A DNA stretch of 16,322 bases from Eubacterium sp. (GTDB taxonomy: Bacteria > Bacillota_A > Clostridia > Lachnospirales > Lachnospiraceae), in contig JAILEL010000364.1 in assembly GCA_024687845.1 (NCBI GenBank), positions 1-16,322 on the forward strand, written 5' to 3'. Positions 6,739 through 13,858 of the stretch are shown piece by piece. The translations under genes and the position numbers were made by a program. Numbering within the stretch: position 1 is the first letter of the stretch; every line of letters begins with the position of its first letter. The notes beneath the pieces were generated by a model, which saw only the letters and a program-made list of their open reading frames with translations, searched no databases and had not been told where the DNA came from.

Positions 6739-8973
6739 ATGAGTACTAACAATCTAAAAAATAAAGCAGAAGCTGCATCTGAAATGCTGAAAGCAGATAG
6801 GCAGTCGGAGAAATTGTCAGCAGCGAATGATGGTTACAGCAGTGGAAATAGACTGAGATCTGGCGTTGGTGAAACCTTAAAAGCAACAGGAAATGCTAAT
6901 CAGAAAAGAATGCGTGATAATATCAATCGCATGCAGAGTAGCAACCAGACTTTTGCAAGTGATGTAATGCTCGGAACTACTGAGAATAAAGTGATTGATT
7001 TTACGGACCGTGAGAGAATCAGAGAAAGTATTCATGATATGACGGATCTAAGGACCAGTGGAACACTTAAATCAGAAGGTGACGGAGTATTATATACAGC
7101 GTCTAAAAGAAGAGCGAAAGCCCAGGCACTTAGGGAAGGCAGAGAGAGTTCCATTCTGGAAGGTATGGATGAGGCTCATGCTAAGAAACTGAAAAGTAAC
7201 CGGAGGCAGATGCAGGATAAGCTGCGAAAGAACTATGAGGTAAAGACAGAATTAAAAGGTGGGCTGAAGACAGATCTTAGGATTGAACAGACAGTAGAAC
7301 CAAAGCTTACGGATATGCCAAAACATAGACCTGCAGATGTGGCTGCAAGTATCGGACAGAGGGCTCTTTGGGGACTGGATGATGCACTGGAAACAGATGA
7401 GAATAGTACTCAGAATGCATGGATTAGTACAGCGAGTACAGCGGCAGATGGAGTATCCAATATCTTCAGTCTTTCAAGAACTGCAAAGTACTGGCGGACA
7501 CAGAAAACGGAAGCAGAGATAGCAAAACTTGCAAAGCAGGAAGAAAAGATAATCAGAAATAACTACAGACTTCAGTATAGAACTGCATTAAAGAATGTAA
7601 AGGATACTGAATTGTGGAAAAGTTCAAATCTTTATCAGAAGAGCTTGCAGAAGAAAGCTATAAAGCGGAAGTACATGAAGAATGCCATAGCTGAACAGAG
7701 GAAAGCAAGGGCAGCAGGCAAGAGTGGCAAAGTAACTTATACAACTGGATTAAATATATTTGATAAAGCAAAAGCAGGTGCTGAAACCATAGGTAGGCAT
7801 CTGCTTAATTTTGCTAAATCACCAGCAGGAAAAATTGTAATAGTGTGTGCACTTGTAGTGGCACTTATAACATCACTTATCACATCAGCCGGACCAATGC
7901 TTCTTATGTCCTTTGGTGGAGATGAAAACTATACCAAGTCCAGTACTGTAAGTGGTGGTGGATTTCCGGCAGAAGTAGAACAGTGGAGGACATTTGTTAC
8001 TGAGCGTATGAAAGCCTATGACAAGGAAGACTTTGTAAATGCTATCCTTGCAACAATCCAGCAGGAATCAAATGGTATATCGTCAAGCTGTGGTGGAGAT
8101 CTGATGCAGAGTAAGGAAAGTGGTTACTGGACTTCCGGAACACCAGATGGATGGAGTTCATATACTACAGAACAGAAATCGATTGATGCCGGCTGTAGGT
8201 ATTTTATTGATGCAATAAATACCTGGGGAGTAGAAAAGGCAGATGATTATGACGGACTTCAGGTGGCTGCCCAGGGATATAACTATGGACTTGCATTTCT
8301 TGACTGGATGGTAGCCCAGGGCGAAACAAAATGGACGCTGGATCTATCAACTACATATTCAAACAAAATGGCTTCTCAGATGGGCTGGAGTGGTTTTGGT
8401 CATAAGGAATATGGTGAGGAATGGCTTACTAAGTATAAGGCTGGTGGAGTGACCGGTGGTGGAGCTATCGTTGAAGAAAAAGGTCCTGGAGGAGTAGTAA
8501 AGACAGCTCAGGGACAGATAGGTATTACAGAGAATCCTGCCGGTTCCAATAAGGTTATATATAACACGGAATATTATGGTTCAGAGGTCAGCGGTGATGA
8601 CTATCCATGGTGCTGCGTATTTGTCTGGTGGTGTTTCAATAAGAGCGGAAATGCGGATGCTTTCTATAACGGTGGTAAAACCGCTGGATGCTCGGCTGTT
8701 CATACTTGGGCTCAGAGTAATGGGCTCATCATAAGCGGAGGCGAAGCAAAGTATGGAGATCTGGTCCTGTTCAGTACAGATGAGCATATAGAGATAGTAG
8801 TAGCAAATAATGGTGATGGTTCTTATACAACTATCGGAGGAAATACCGGCGCGGGAGACAGTGGTTCACAGTCAAATGGCGGCGGTGTTTTTATGCGTAC
8901 CAGATATATCAGTGGAGATTTTCCAATAACACTATTTATCAGACCACCATACGAAACAGATAGTAAAGACTAA
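6739..8973 (+). CDS. Membrane-anchored lysozyme-like/CHAP peptidoglycan hydrolase (CD1108 family, VirB1-like role)
   Basis: A 744-residue protein that opens the cell wall for the mating channel. Residues 1 to about 360 are basic, Lys/Arg/Gln-rich and apparently cytosolic; one membrane helix follows at about 365-387. Outside lie two wall-active domains. The first (about 405-565) is lysozyme-like with QQESNG, whose E443 is the likely catalytic acid, followed by GGDLMQSKESG. The second (about 585-740) is a CHAP amidase/endopeptidase with YPWCCVFVWWCF (probable nucleophile C625, next to C626), H683 in DEHIEIV and a downstream GGNTG. The ribosome site GGGAGG is at 6727-6732. The unusual part is the very long cytosolic N-terminus, which could contact VirB4 or other channel parts. 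The copy-2 hairpin begins at its stop codon. Confidence 0.92.
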   Translation: MSTNNLKNKAEAASEMLKADRQSEKLSAANDGYSSGNRLRSGVGETLKATGNANQKRMRDNINRMQSSNQTFASDVMLGTTENKVIDFTDRERIRESIHDMTDLRTSGTLKSEGDGVLYTASKRRAKAQALREGRESSILEGMDEAHAKKLKSNRRQMQDKLRKNYEVKTELKGGLKTDLRIEQTVEPKLTDMPKHRPADVAASIGQRALWGLDDALETDENSTQNAWISTASTAADGVSNIFSLSRTAKYWRTQKTEAEIAKLAKQEEKIIRNNYRLQYRTALKNVKDTELWKSSNLYQKSLQKKAIKRKYMKNAIAEQRKARAAGKSGKVTYTTGLNIFDKAKAGAETIGRHLLNFAKSPAGKIVIVCALVVALITSLITSAGPMLLMSFGGDENYTKSSTVSGGGFPAEVEQWRTFVTERMKAYDKEDFVNAILATIQQESNGISSSCGGDLMQSKESGYWTSGTPDGWSSYTTEQKSIDAGCRYFIDAINTWGVEKADDYDGLQVAAQGYNYGLAFLDWMVAQGETKWTLDLSTTYSNKMASQMGWSGFGHKEYGEEWLTKYKAGGVTGGGAIVEEKGPGGVVKTAQGQIGITENPAGSNKVIYNTEYYGSEVSGDDYPWCCVFVWWCFNKSGNADAFYNGGKTAGCSAVHTWAQSNGLIISGGEAKYGDLVLFSTDEHIEIVVANNGDGSYTTIGGNTGAGDSGSQSNGGGVFMRTRYISGDFPITLFIRPPYETDSKD

Positions 8974-8999
8974 ACTTTTGGACATTATGTCCAGAAGTT
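8973..8999 (+). repeat. Junction hairpin, copy 2 (paired with 3715-3741)
   Basis: Left arm AACTTTTGGACAT (8973-8985), centre T (8986), right arm ATGTCCAGAAGTT (8987-8999). All 13 positions pair as RNA with one G-U at 8978/8994. The left arm is identical to copy 1. The first base is the last base of the hydrolase stop codon and the hairpin ends 13 nt before the start of the coiled-coil gene. Relative to a perfect stem, copies 1 and 2 each carry a single A-to-G change at different right-arm positions, and both changes preserve pairing. Confidence 0.75.
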
Positions 9000-9012
9000 G
9001 GAAAGGAGAAGT

Positions 9013-9363
9013 ATGACAGAAGAAGAGCTAAGGACAAAGCTGGATAAGGTTGAAGAAAGCAGAGCTTTGCAGGAAGAAAAGGTTCATGGGATAGAAGAGA
9101 ACCTGGAAAAGATAAAGACAAGATACAACAAGGAAGTATCAAAGTTAAATGCGATATCAGCAGAAAAAGACAAGATCAAAGGACGGCTCTGTGACAAGAT
9201 GCTGCTGGAATATGGCATTACCAGTCTAAGTGAACTTGAAAAGCTTCTTAAAGCCAATAGGGAAAAGAAAAATGGAAATAAGATTTTTTCTAAAGAGACT
9301 GAAAATGCGAAAGAAGATATAAAGGAGAATGTGACAAATGAAACTAAAAGTGATGTTACTTAG
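9013..9363 (+). CDS. Small coiled-coil protein, positional equivalent of DUF4315-type proteins
   Basis: A 116-residue hydrophilic protein. Residues 1 to about 65 are a heptad-like Glu/Lys/Leu-rich coiled coil; residues 66-82 (YGITSLSELEKLLKANR) look like a short helical module, and the tail is charged and Asn-rich. In Tn1549/CTn4-type elements a short coiled-coil DUF4315 protein sits between the hydrolase and the CD1107-type surface protein, and the general plan (coiled coil, then a 'S-x-x-E-L-x-x-L-L' segment) agrees, but I cannot confirm the family from sequence alone. ATG 9013 is preferred because AAAGGAG (9002-9008) precedes it; a TTG at 8998 in the same frame lies inside the hairpin and upstream of that site. 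The 3' end overlaps the next gene by 26 nt. Confidence 0.8.
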   Translation: MTEEELRTKLDKVEESRALQEEKVHGIEENLEKIKTRYNKEVSKLNAISAEKDKIKGRLCDKMLLEYGITSLSELEKLLKANREKKNGNKIFSKETENAKEDIKENVTNETKSDVT

Positions 9364-10867
9364 TGTAACGATGATTTTATCAATGTTGGGATTAGGATCT
9401 ACTGGTATTGATTCATATGCAATTACTTCCAAGACAGAAACGGAAGTAGAGACAACTACAGAGGATGAGGTCAGGGAAGATGCATCCCATACGGGTGAAG
9501 ATACTGATAATAAAAATCAGGATAAGTCTGATGATCAGGATGACAAAACTCAGCATACGACCCAGACAACAACTGAAGAAGTCCCAAGTGTAGTTGTACC
9601 GGACAATTCAGATACTACTAAGGATCCAGAGGTTGATACAACAAAAGGAAAATACAAGATAACAATCAAACCTGAGAATCTGGGATGGTTCAATGATGCT
9701 ACGAACATAGTGGTTGAGTATGAGTATCTGTCCAGTGTGCTTGTTGAACCAAAGATTGAGAAGATTGAGGCGAAGGCCGGATCTAACGGAACTTGGGTTG
9801 AAATCACTGATGAGATGAAATTTGAGGTGAACGAGAACTGCACTGTATATGTAAAGATCACTGATCAGTTTGGGAATGAATATGAGAAATCCAAGCTTAT
9901 CAAGATATTTGATACAGTTGCACCGACACTTAACGCTGCAGTTAATGAAGGACTTCTGACCGTTATGACTTATGATACAGAAAGTGGCGTAGACTGTGTA
10001 TATATCAATGGATACAAATATACTCCAGATGAAAATGGAATCGTATCTATAAGGCTTGAAAAATTTGATGCAACCTATCAGAACTTCTATGTATATGCAC
10101 TTGATAAGGCAGGTAATCCTAGTACCGTTTATACAATATCAAATCCATACTGGATAGATCCTAATGCTGAGACAGATGAGGATGATGAGGAAAAGGAAGA
10201 TCCTGCAGAATCACTGCCGGACAACGCAACTCCCCAGACTACAGGGGAATCAAAAGCAGAGGTTACATCTGTGACGGATGAAGATGGAGAAGATATAACT
10301 GATGAGGTTAAAGGTAAACAGTTCTATTCAATAATCACTGCAGACGGACAGCAGTATTTTCTTGTGATTGATATGACTGCAGCTCAGAATAAGTCAGGAG
10401 ATACCGAGAGTACAGCTTATGCAGGAGCAGGATCTTCAGGAAAGAATAATAACCCTAATAATGGTACGGTTTATTTCCTTACATCAGTATCAAATCAGAA
10501 CCTGCTTAACTTCACAAATGATGGAGAGCAGACGCTTCCTAAGAACTCTGTTGCTACGGCAAATGGAATAGATCCATATACAAAGACACCTATATCAAAG
10601 GGAGCGTCGGCAACTGAAGAAATAACAGAGGAGTCCACAGAAACTGATGCTGAAGAGGTTAAGAAATCCGATAAGGGTGAATCAGGAATGGGATGGCTTC
10701 TGTATGTAGTTATATTCGGTGCAGTAACTATTGTTATAGTTGGCTATAAGGTAATTACCGGAAAGAAAGGTAAGCCGGAGCAGACAGATGATTCTATGTA
10801 TGGGGAAACAAATGACTATGAAGATGAGTCAGTTCCACTAGATAGCTTAAATGAAAAAGAAGAATAA
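9338..10867 (+). CDS. CD1107-family (DUF4366) cell-surface protein of the conjugative element
   Basis: A 509-residue type I membrane protein. A signal peptide is seen at about 1-29, ending near IDSYA. A Thr/Glu/Asp-rich linker (about 30-95) leads to an Ig-like or cadherin-like region (about 105-275). A second acidic linker is followed by GKQFYSIITADGQQYFLVID from residue 326, the conserved core of DUF4366 proteins of these elements. A C-terminal membrane helix (about 452-475) and a short acidic cytosolic tail end the protein. The role is not established; position and topology suggest an exposed component that supports mating contact or the wall-spanning part of the channel. AAAGGAG (9321-9327) lies inside the previous gene, consistent with translational coupling. 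A terminator-like hairpin follows directly. Confidence 0.88.
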   Translation: MKLKVMLLSVTMILSMLGLGSTGIDSYAITSKTETEVETTTEDEVREDASHTGEDTDNKNQDKSDDQDDKTQHTTQTTTEEVPSVVVPDNSDTTKDPEVDTTKGKYKITIKPENLGWFNDATNIVVEYEYLSSVLVEPKIEKIEAKAGSNGTWVEITDEMKFEVNENCTVYVKITDQFGNEYEKSKLIKIFDTVAPTLNAAVNEGLLTVMTYDTESGVDCVYINGYKYTPDENGIVSIRLEKFDATYQNFYVYALDKAGNPSTVYTISNPYWIDPNAETDEDDEEKEDPAESLPDNATPQTTGESKAEVTSVTDEDGEDITDEVKGKQFYSIITADGQQYFLVIDMTAAQNKSGDTESTAYAGAGSSGKNNNPNNGTVYFLTSVSNQNLLNFTNDGEQTLPKNSVATANGIDPYTKTPISKGASATEEITEESTETDAEEVKKSDKGESGMGWLLYVVIFGAVTIVIVGYKVITGKKGKPEQTDDSMYGETNDYEDESVPLDSLNEKEE

Positions 10868-10876
10868 CAGAGTATT

Positions 10877-10904
10877 AGAGCAGGGCACATAGTCCTGCTC
10901 TTTT
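10877..10904 (+). terminator. Intrinsic terminator-like hairpin after the surface-protein gene
   Basis: AGAGCAGG (10877-10884) pairs perfectly with CCTGCTCT (10894-10901) around a 9-nt loop, followed by TTTT (10901-10904) and GATT. This is a recognisable rho-independent terminator with a short T-tract. Only 29 nt separate it from the next ATG and I see no promoter there, so partial read-through (attenuation) is likely. Confidence 0.75.
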
Positions 10905-10933
10905 GATTAAAAAGTAAAGAAAGGATTAGAACC

Positions 10934-11488
10934 ATGGATAAGAATTTAGAAAATATTTTTGAAGGAAAGAATGAGCAGCCATCAGAGGAAAAGAAGGAGA
11001 TTAAGGAAGTAACTCTTAAGTTCGGAAAAGGACTTGTAGGTGATGAGTTCCAGGGGAAGGATGGTAATTCATACCGACAGATTATGATTCCACCAAATGA
11101 AGAAACGAAGCAGCCATGGCAGACATTTGTGGTTAAGTCAAATCAGGTGCACGAGAATCAGTTCGGCAAAGGAATGTGGTGCAAGCTTCCTGCAGAGGGC
11201 AGTACTACTGTAACAAAGAGTGTTGCAAAAGGCGTAGATGAGCAGGGAAAGACCATTTGGGAGAATGAAAAGAGAAAGGTTCCTAATACAGAGCTTAAGG
11301 CTATGGTTGAAGCTTATAAGACAAAAGATCAGGAACAGGATAAGACTCAGGAAAAAGGAAACTCCCTCATGGATAAGATTGAGAAGAAATCCATTCAGGC
11401 TGCAGCTAAAGATAAGGATAAAAAAGAAGCTGCTAAAGAAGCAAAGGCTCCTAAAGCGGCAAAAAAGAAAAAAGAGCAGGCATTGTAG
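10934..11488 (+). CDS. Unrecognised protein with basic Lys/Ala tail, next to topoisomerase gene
   Basis: I do not recognise this 184-residue protein. Residues 1-25 are polar and acidic. Residues 25 to about 120 look like a compact beta-rich domain (VTLKFGKGLVGDEFQG, then SYRQIMIPP, WQTFVVKSNQV and GKGMWCKLPAEG). Residues 120-184 are highly charged, ending in Lys/Ala repeats reminiscent of nucleic-acid-binding tails. AAAGGA lies about 8 nt before the ATG. The ribosome site of the topoisomerase gene overlaps its stop codon (TAGGAGG), so the two are coupled. A role in binding or presenting single-stranded DNA or the relaxosome would fit both context and composition, but it is a guess; the visible strand pattern does not by itself prove an OB-fold. 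No membrane segment or signal peptide is visible. Confidence 0.85.
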   Translation: MDKNLENIFEGKNEQPSEEKKEIKEVTLKFGKGLVGDEFQGKDGNSYRQIMIPPNEETKQPWQTFVVKSNQVHENQFGKGMWCKLPAEGSTTVTKSVAKGVDEQGKTIWENEKRKVPNTELKAMVEAYKTKDQEQDKTQEKGNSLMDKIEKKSIQAAAKDKDKKEAAKEAKAPKAAKKKKEQAL

Positions 11489-11497
11489 GAGGCTGGT

Positions 11498-13627
11498 ATG
11501 AAGTTAGTAATCAGTGAAAAACCAAGTGTAGCTAAGTCTATAGCTGATGTTATGGGTGTTAATGAAAAACATGATGGATACTATGAGGGAAATAACTTAA
11601 TAGTATCCTGGTGCATCGGGCATTTGATAGAACTTGCAGAGCCTCAGGATTATGATGAGGCTTATGGTAAATGGAACTATGATAGTCTTCCTATACTGCC
11701 TTCTAGATGGAAGTATAAAGTTAAGAGCGATACTGCAAAACAGTACAGGATACTAAAAGAGTTGATGCATAGAGAGGATGTGGAAACAGTTGTATGTGCC
11801 ACAGATGCAGGACGTGAGGGAGAACTGATATTCAGACTTGTATATAATCAGGCAGGCTGTGATAAGCCATTTGAGAGATTGTGGATATCATCTATGGAAG
11901 ATGAAGCTATTAGAGAAGGAATGAATAACCTGCATCCTGGAAATGAATATGACAGCCTCTATAATGCAGCCCTAGCACGTCAGGAAGCTGACTGGCTGGT
12001 AGGCATTAATGGAACAAGACTTTTTACAGTTCTTTATGGTGGAAAACTATTAAAGGTCGGCAGGGTTCAGACACCTACACTTGATATGATAGTAGACCGT
12101 GAGATGGAGATATCAAACTTTAAGAAGAAACAGTATTATCTGGGACATATTCATGTAAGCGTGGATGGACAGAAGGTGGATGCTGTTTCAGAGAGGATAG
12201 ATCTGAAGCCAGAAGCTGAAAAATTGGCTGAAAAGTGTAAGGGTAATACCGTGGTTGTTACTTCGGTTTCTAAAGAAAAAAGAAGCCTGGCACCACCTAA
12301 ACTATATGATCTTACATCACTTCAGAGAGATGCCAATAAGCTTTATGGTTTTACTGCAAAGCAGACTCTGGAATATACCCAGAACCTTTATGAAAAGAAA
12401 CTTGTCACCTATCCAAGAACCGACAGTAATTATCTTACAGATGATATGGAAGAAACAGCTAGAAATGAGATTAAACTGATAAAAGATACATTTTCATTTA
12501 TTCCGGATAATGATGAGAATTCTGATATAAAAAGAATACTTAATTCGAAGAAGGTATCAGATCATCATGCCATCATACCTACTGCTGAGATAGCAAAGGC
12601 TGATTTAGGTAATCTTAGTGATGGAGAGAGGAAAATCCTGTATATGGCTTCAATAAGGCTGATGGAAGCAACCGCAAGACCCCATATATATACAGCTGAG
12701 AAGATTATATTTGAATGTGCTGGCAGGGAGTTTACTGCAAAGGGCAAAAGAGTAATCGATGAAGGCTGGAAGATATATGAAGAAGCACTTAGAAATGTAT
12801 TTAAGGTTCCAAAAGATAAAGATGAATCTAAGGATGAAGATAGTGATGGTTCTCAGACACTTCCGGATTTCGAGGAAGGTCAGGTATTTGAAAAGGCTGA
12901 TAGCAGTATTTCAGAGCATTTTACAAAGCCGCCATTTAGATACACTGAAGCAACCCTTCTAAGTTCGATGGAAAAGGCAGGATCTTCAGAGATGGACAGT
13001 GATGTTGAGAGGAAAGGGCTTGGAACACCGGCGACTAGAGCTGACATTATTGAAAAGCTTGTTAAGGACGGTTTTATCAGAAGAGAAAAGAAGACACTTG
13101 TTCCAACTAATGATGGAATGAAGCTTATAACTATTCTTCCTGACAAGGTAAAATCACCGACTCTTACAGCTGACTGGGAAAATGCTCTTAGTCTTATGGC
13201 CAAGGGTGAGCTTGGAATGGATGGATTTATGTCAGGTATAGCAGATATGGTTAATGATCTGGTACGGACTTATCACAGTGTAAGTGATGAAGATAAGAAG
13301 TTCTTTTCAAGAGGTGATGTGCTTGGAAAATGTCCTAACTGTGGAGGAGATGTGGTTAAGGGCGTATATGGATATTACTGCAGAAATAAGTGTGGTATGT
13401 CACTCAACAAAATCATGGGAGTCGGAATAAATGAGTCTCAGTTAAAGAATCTGTTAAGTGGCAAAAAGATTCTCGTAAAGGGAATAAAGAAGAAAAGTGG
13501 TAAAGGTACATTTGATGCTTATGTAATTCCGGATGGAATAGAAGATTTTCGATATAAAACATCAAATGGAAATGAAGTAAGCGGAAAACAGTTCAAATTC
13601 AAAATGGAATTTCCAAAGAGAAAGTAA
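11498..13627 (+). CDS. topB: DNA topoisomerase III-like type IA topoisomerase
   Basis: A 709-residue type IA topoisomerase that relaxes or decatenates DNA, here probably serving transfer or replication of the element. The Toprim domain starts MKLVISEKPS with catalytic E7 and has ATDAGREGELI with D103 and E107. The active-site tyrosine is Y305 in TYPRTDSNYL. GRVQTPTLDMI (about 187-197) is characteristic of the TopB group. A C-terminal zinc-finger-like module has C612-x2-C615 and C628-x3-C632. The length matches plasmid and ICE-borne TopB enzymes. AGGAGG at 11487-11492 lies 5 nt before the ATG. All key residues are present, so it should be active. A terminator-like hairpin follows after 5 nt. 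Confidence 0.96.
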   Translation: MKLVISEKPSVAKSIADVMGVNEKHDGYYEGNNLIVSWCIGHLIELAEPQDYDEAYGKWNYDSLPILPSRWKYKVKSDTAKQYRILKELMHREDVETVVCATDAGREGELIFRLVYNQAGCDKPFERLWISSMEDEAIREGMNNLHPGNEYDSLYNAALARQEADWLVGINGTRLFTVLYGGKLLKVGRVQTPTLDMIVDREMEISNFKKKQYYLGHIHVSVDGQKVDAVSERIDLKPEAEKLAEKCKGNTVVVTSVSKEKRSLAPPKLYDLTSLQRDANKLYGFTAKQTLEYTQNLYEKKLVTYPRTDSNYLTDDMEETARNEIKLIKDTFSFIPDNDENSDIKRILNSKKVSDHHAIIPTAEIAKADLGNLSDGERKILYMASIRLMEATARPHIYTAEKIIFECAGREFTAKGKRVIDEGWKIYEEALRNVFKVPKDKDESKDEDSDGSQTLPDFEEGQVFEKADSSISEHFTKPPFRYTEATLLSSMEKAGSSEMDSDVERKGLGTPATRADIIEKLVKDGFIRREKKTLVPTNDGMKLITILPDKVKSPTLTADWENALSLMAKGELGMDGFMSGIADMVNDLVRTYHSVSDEDKKFFSRGDVLGKCPNCGGDVVKGVYGYYCRNKCGMSLNKIMGVGINESQLKNLLSGKKILVKGIKKKSGKGTFDAYVIPDGIEDFRYKTSNGNEVSGKQFKFKMEFPKRK

Positions 13628-13632
13628 CTAAG

Positions 13633-13655
13633 AGGCGGGAGAAATCCTGCCTTTT
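13633..13655 (+). terminator. Intrinsic terminator-like hairpin with GAAA loop after topB
   Basis: AGGCGGGA (13633-13640) pairs with TCCTGCCT (13645-13652), including one G-U, closed by a GAAA tetraloop and followed by TTTT (13652-13655) and an AT-rich run. It is a compact terminator starting 5 nt after topB. The next start codon is only 29 nt further on, so genes downstream must depend on read-through or on a promoter overlapping the T-tract region. Confidence 0.78.
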
Positions 13656-13684
13656 AAATATTTATAAGATAAGGAGACAAAGAA

Positions 13685-13858
13685 ATGATTGATAACAATA
13701 CTTATATTCCTGGTGCTTCAAATGACTTTTTCAGTCAGGAAGCATATAAGGCAAGGATGGCAGCTTACATGAAAGGTATAAGAAAATACAGACTAAAGGA
13801 AGCTGCGGAGACAGAGAGTAAGAAGAAAACAGTAGGAATTGGAGGTAGTGCACTATGA
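13685..13858 (+). CDS. 57-residue orphan small protein
   Basis: This short gene has a clean ribosome site (AAGGAG, 13671-13676, 8 nt spacing) and ends TGA at 13856-13858, overlapping the start of the DUF5688-family gene (ATGATGA arrangement). The protein begins MIDNNTYIPGASNDFFSQEA. It has an aromatic N-terminal third, a basic helical middle (about 18-48, rich in Lys, Arg, Ala and Tyr) and a Gly-rich end. No membrane segment or cysteines are present. I do not recognise a family. The position between two terminator-type or coupled junctions and the good ribosome site argue that it is real. The ribosome site GGAGGT for the next gene lies inside its last codons. Confidence 0.72.
   Translation: MIDNNTYIPGASNDFFSQEAYKARMAAYMKGIRKYRLKEAAETESKKKTVGIGGSAL

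Noticed and set aside
8974..9000. Reading the 3715 and 8973 hairpins as ordinary terminators
   Set aside because: Copy 2 has no T-run after the stem and copy 1 only a short one, and both sit within a tightly spaced operon directly before ribosome sites.
8998..9012. TTG start at 8998 for the coiled-coil gene
   Set aside because: It lies in the right arm of the hairpin and before the AAAGGAG site that serves ATG 9013.
11238..11501. 87-residue Arg/Lys/Leu-rich frame overlapping the basic-tailed gene
   Set aside because: It is an alternate-frame reading of a Lys/Ala-rich, AAG/GCT-rich stretch and has no ribosome site; the main frame has normal codon use and coupling.
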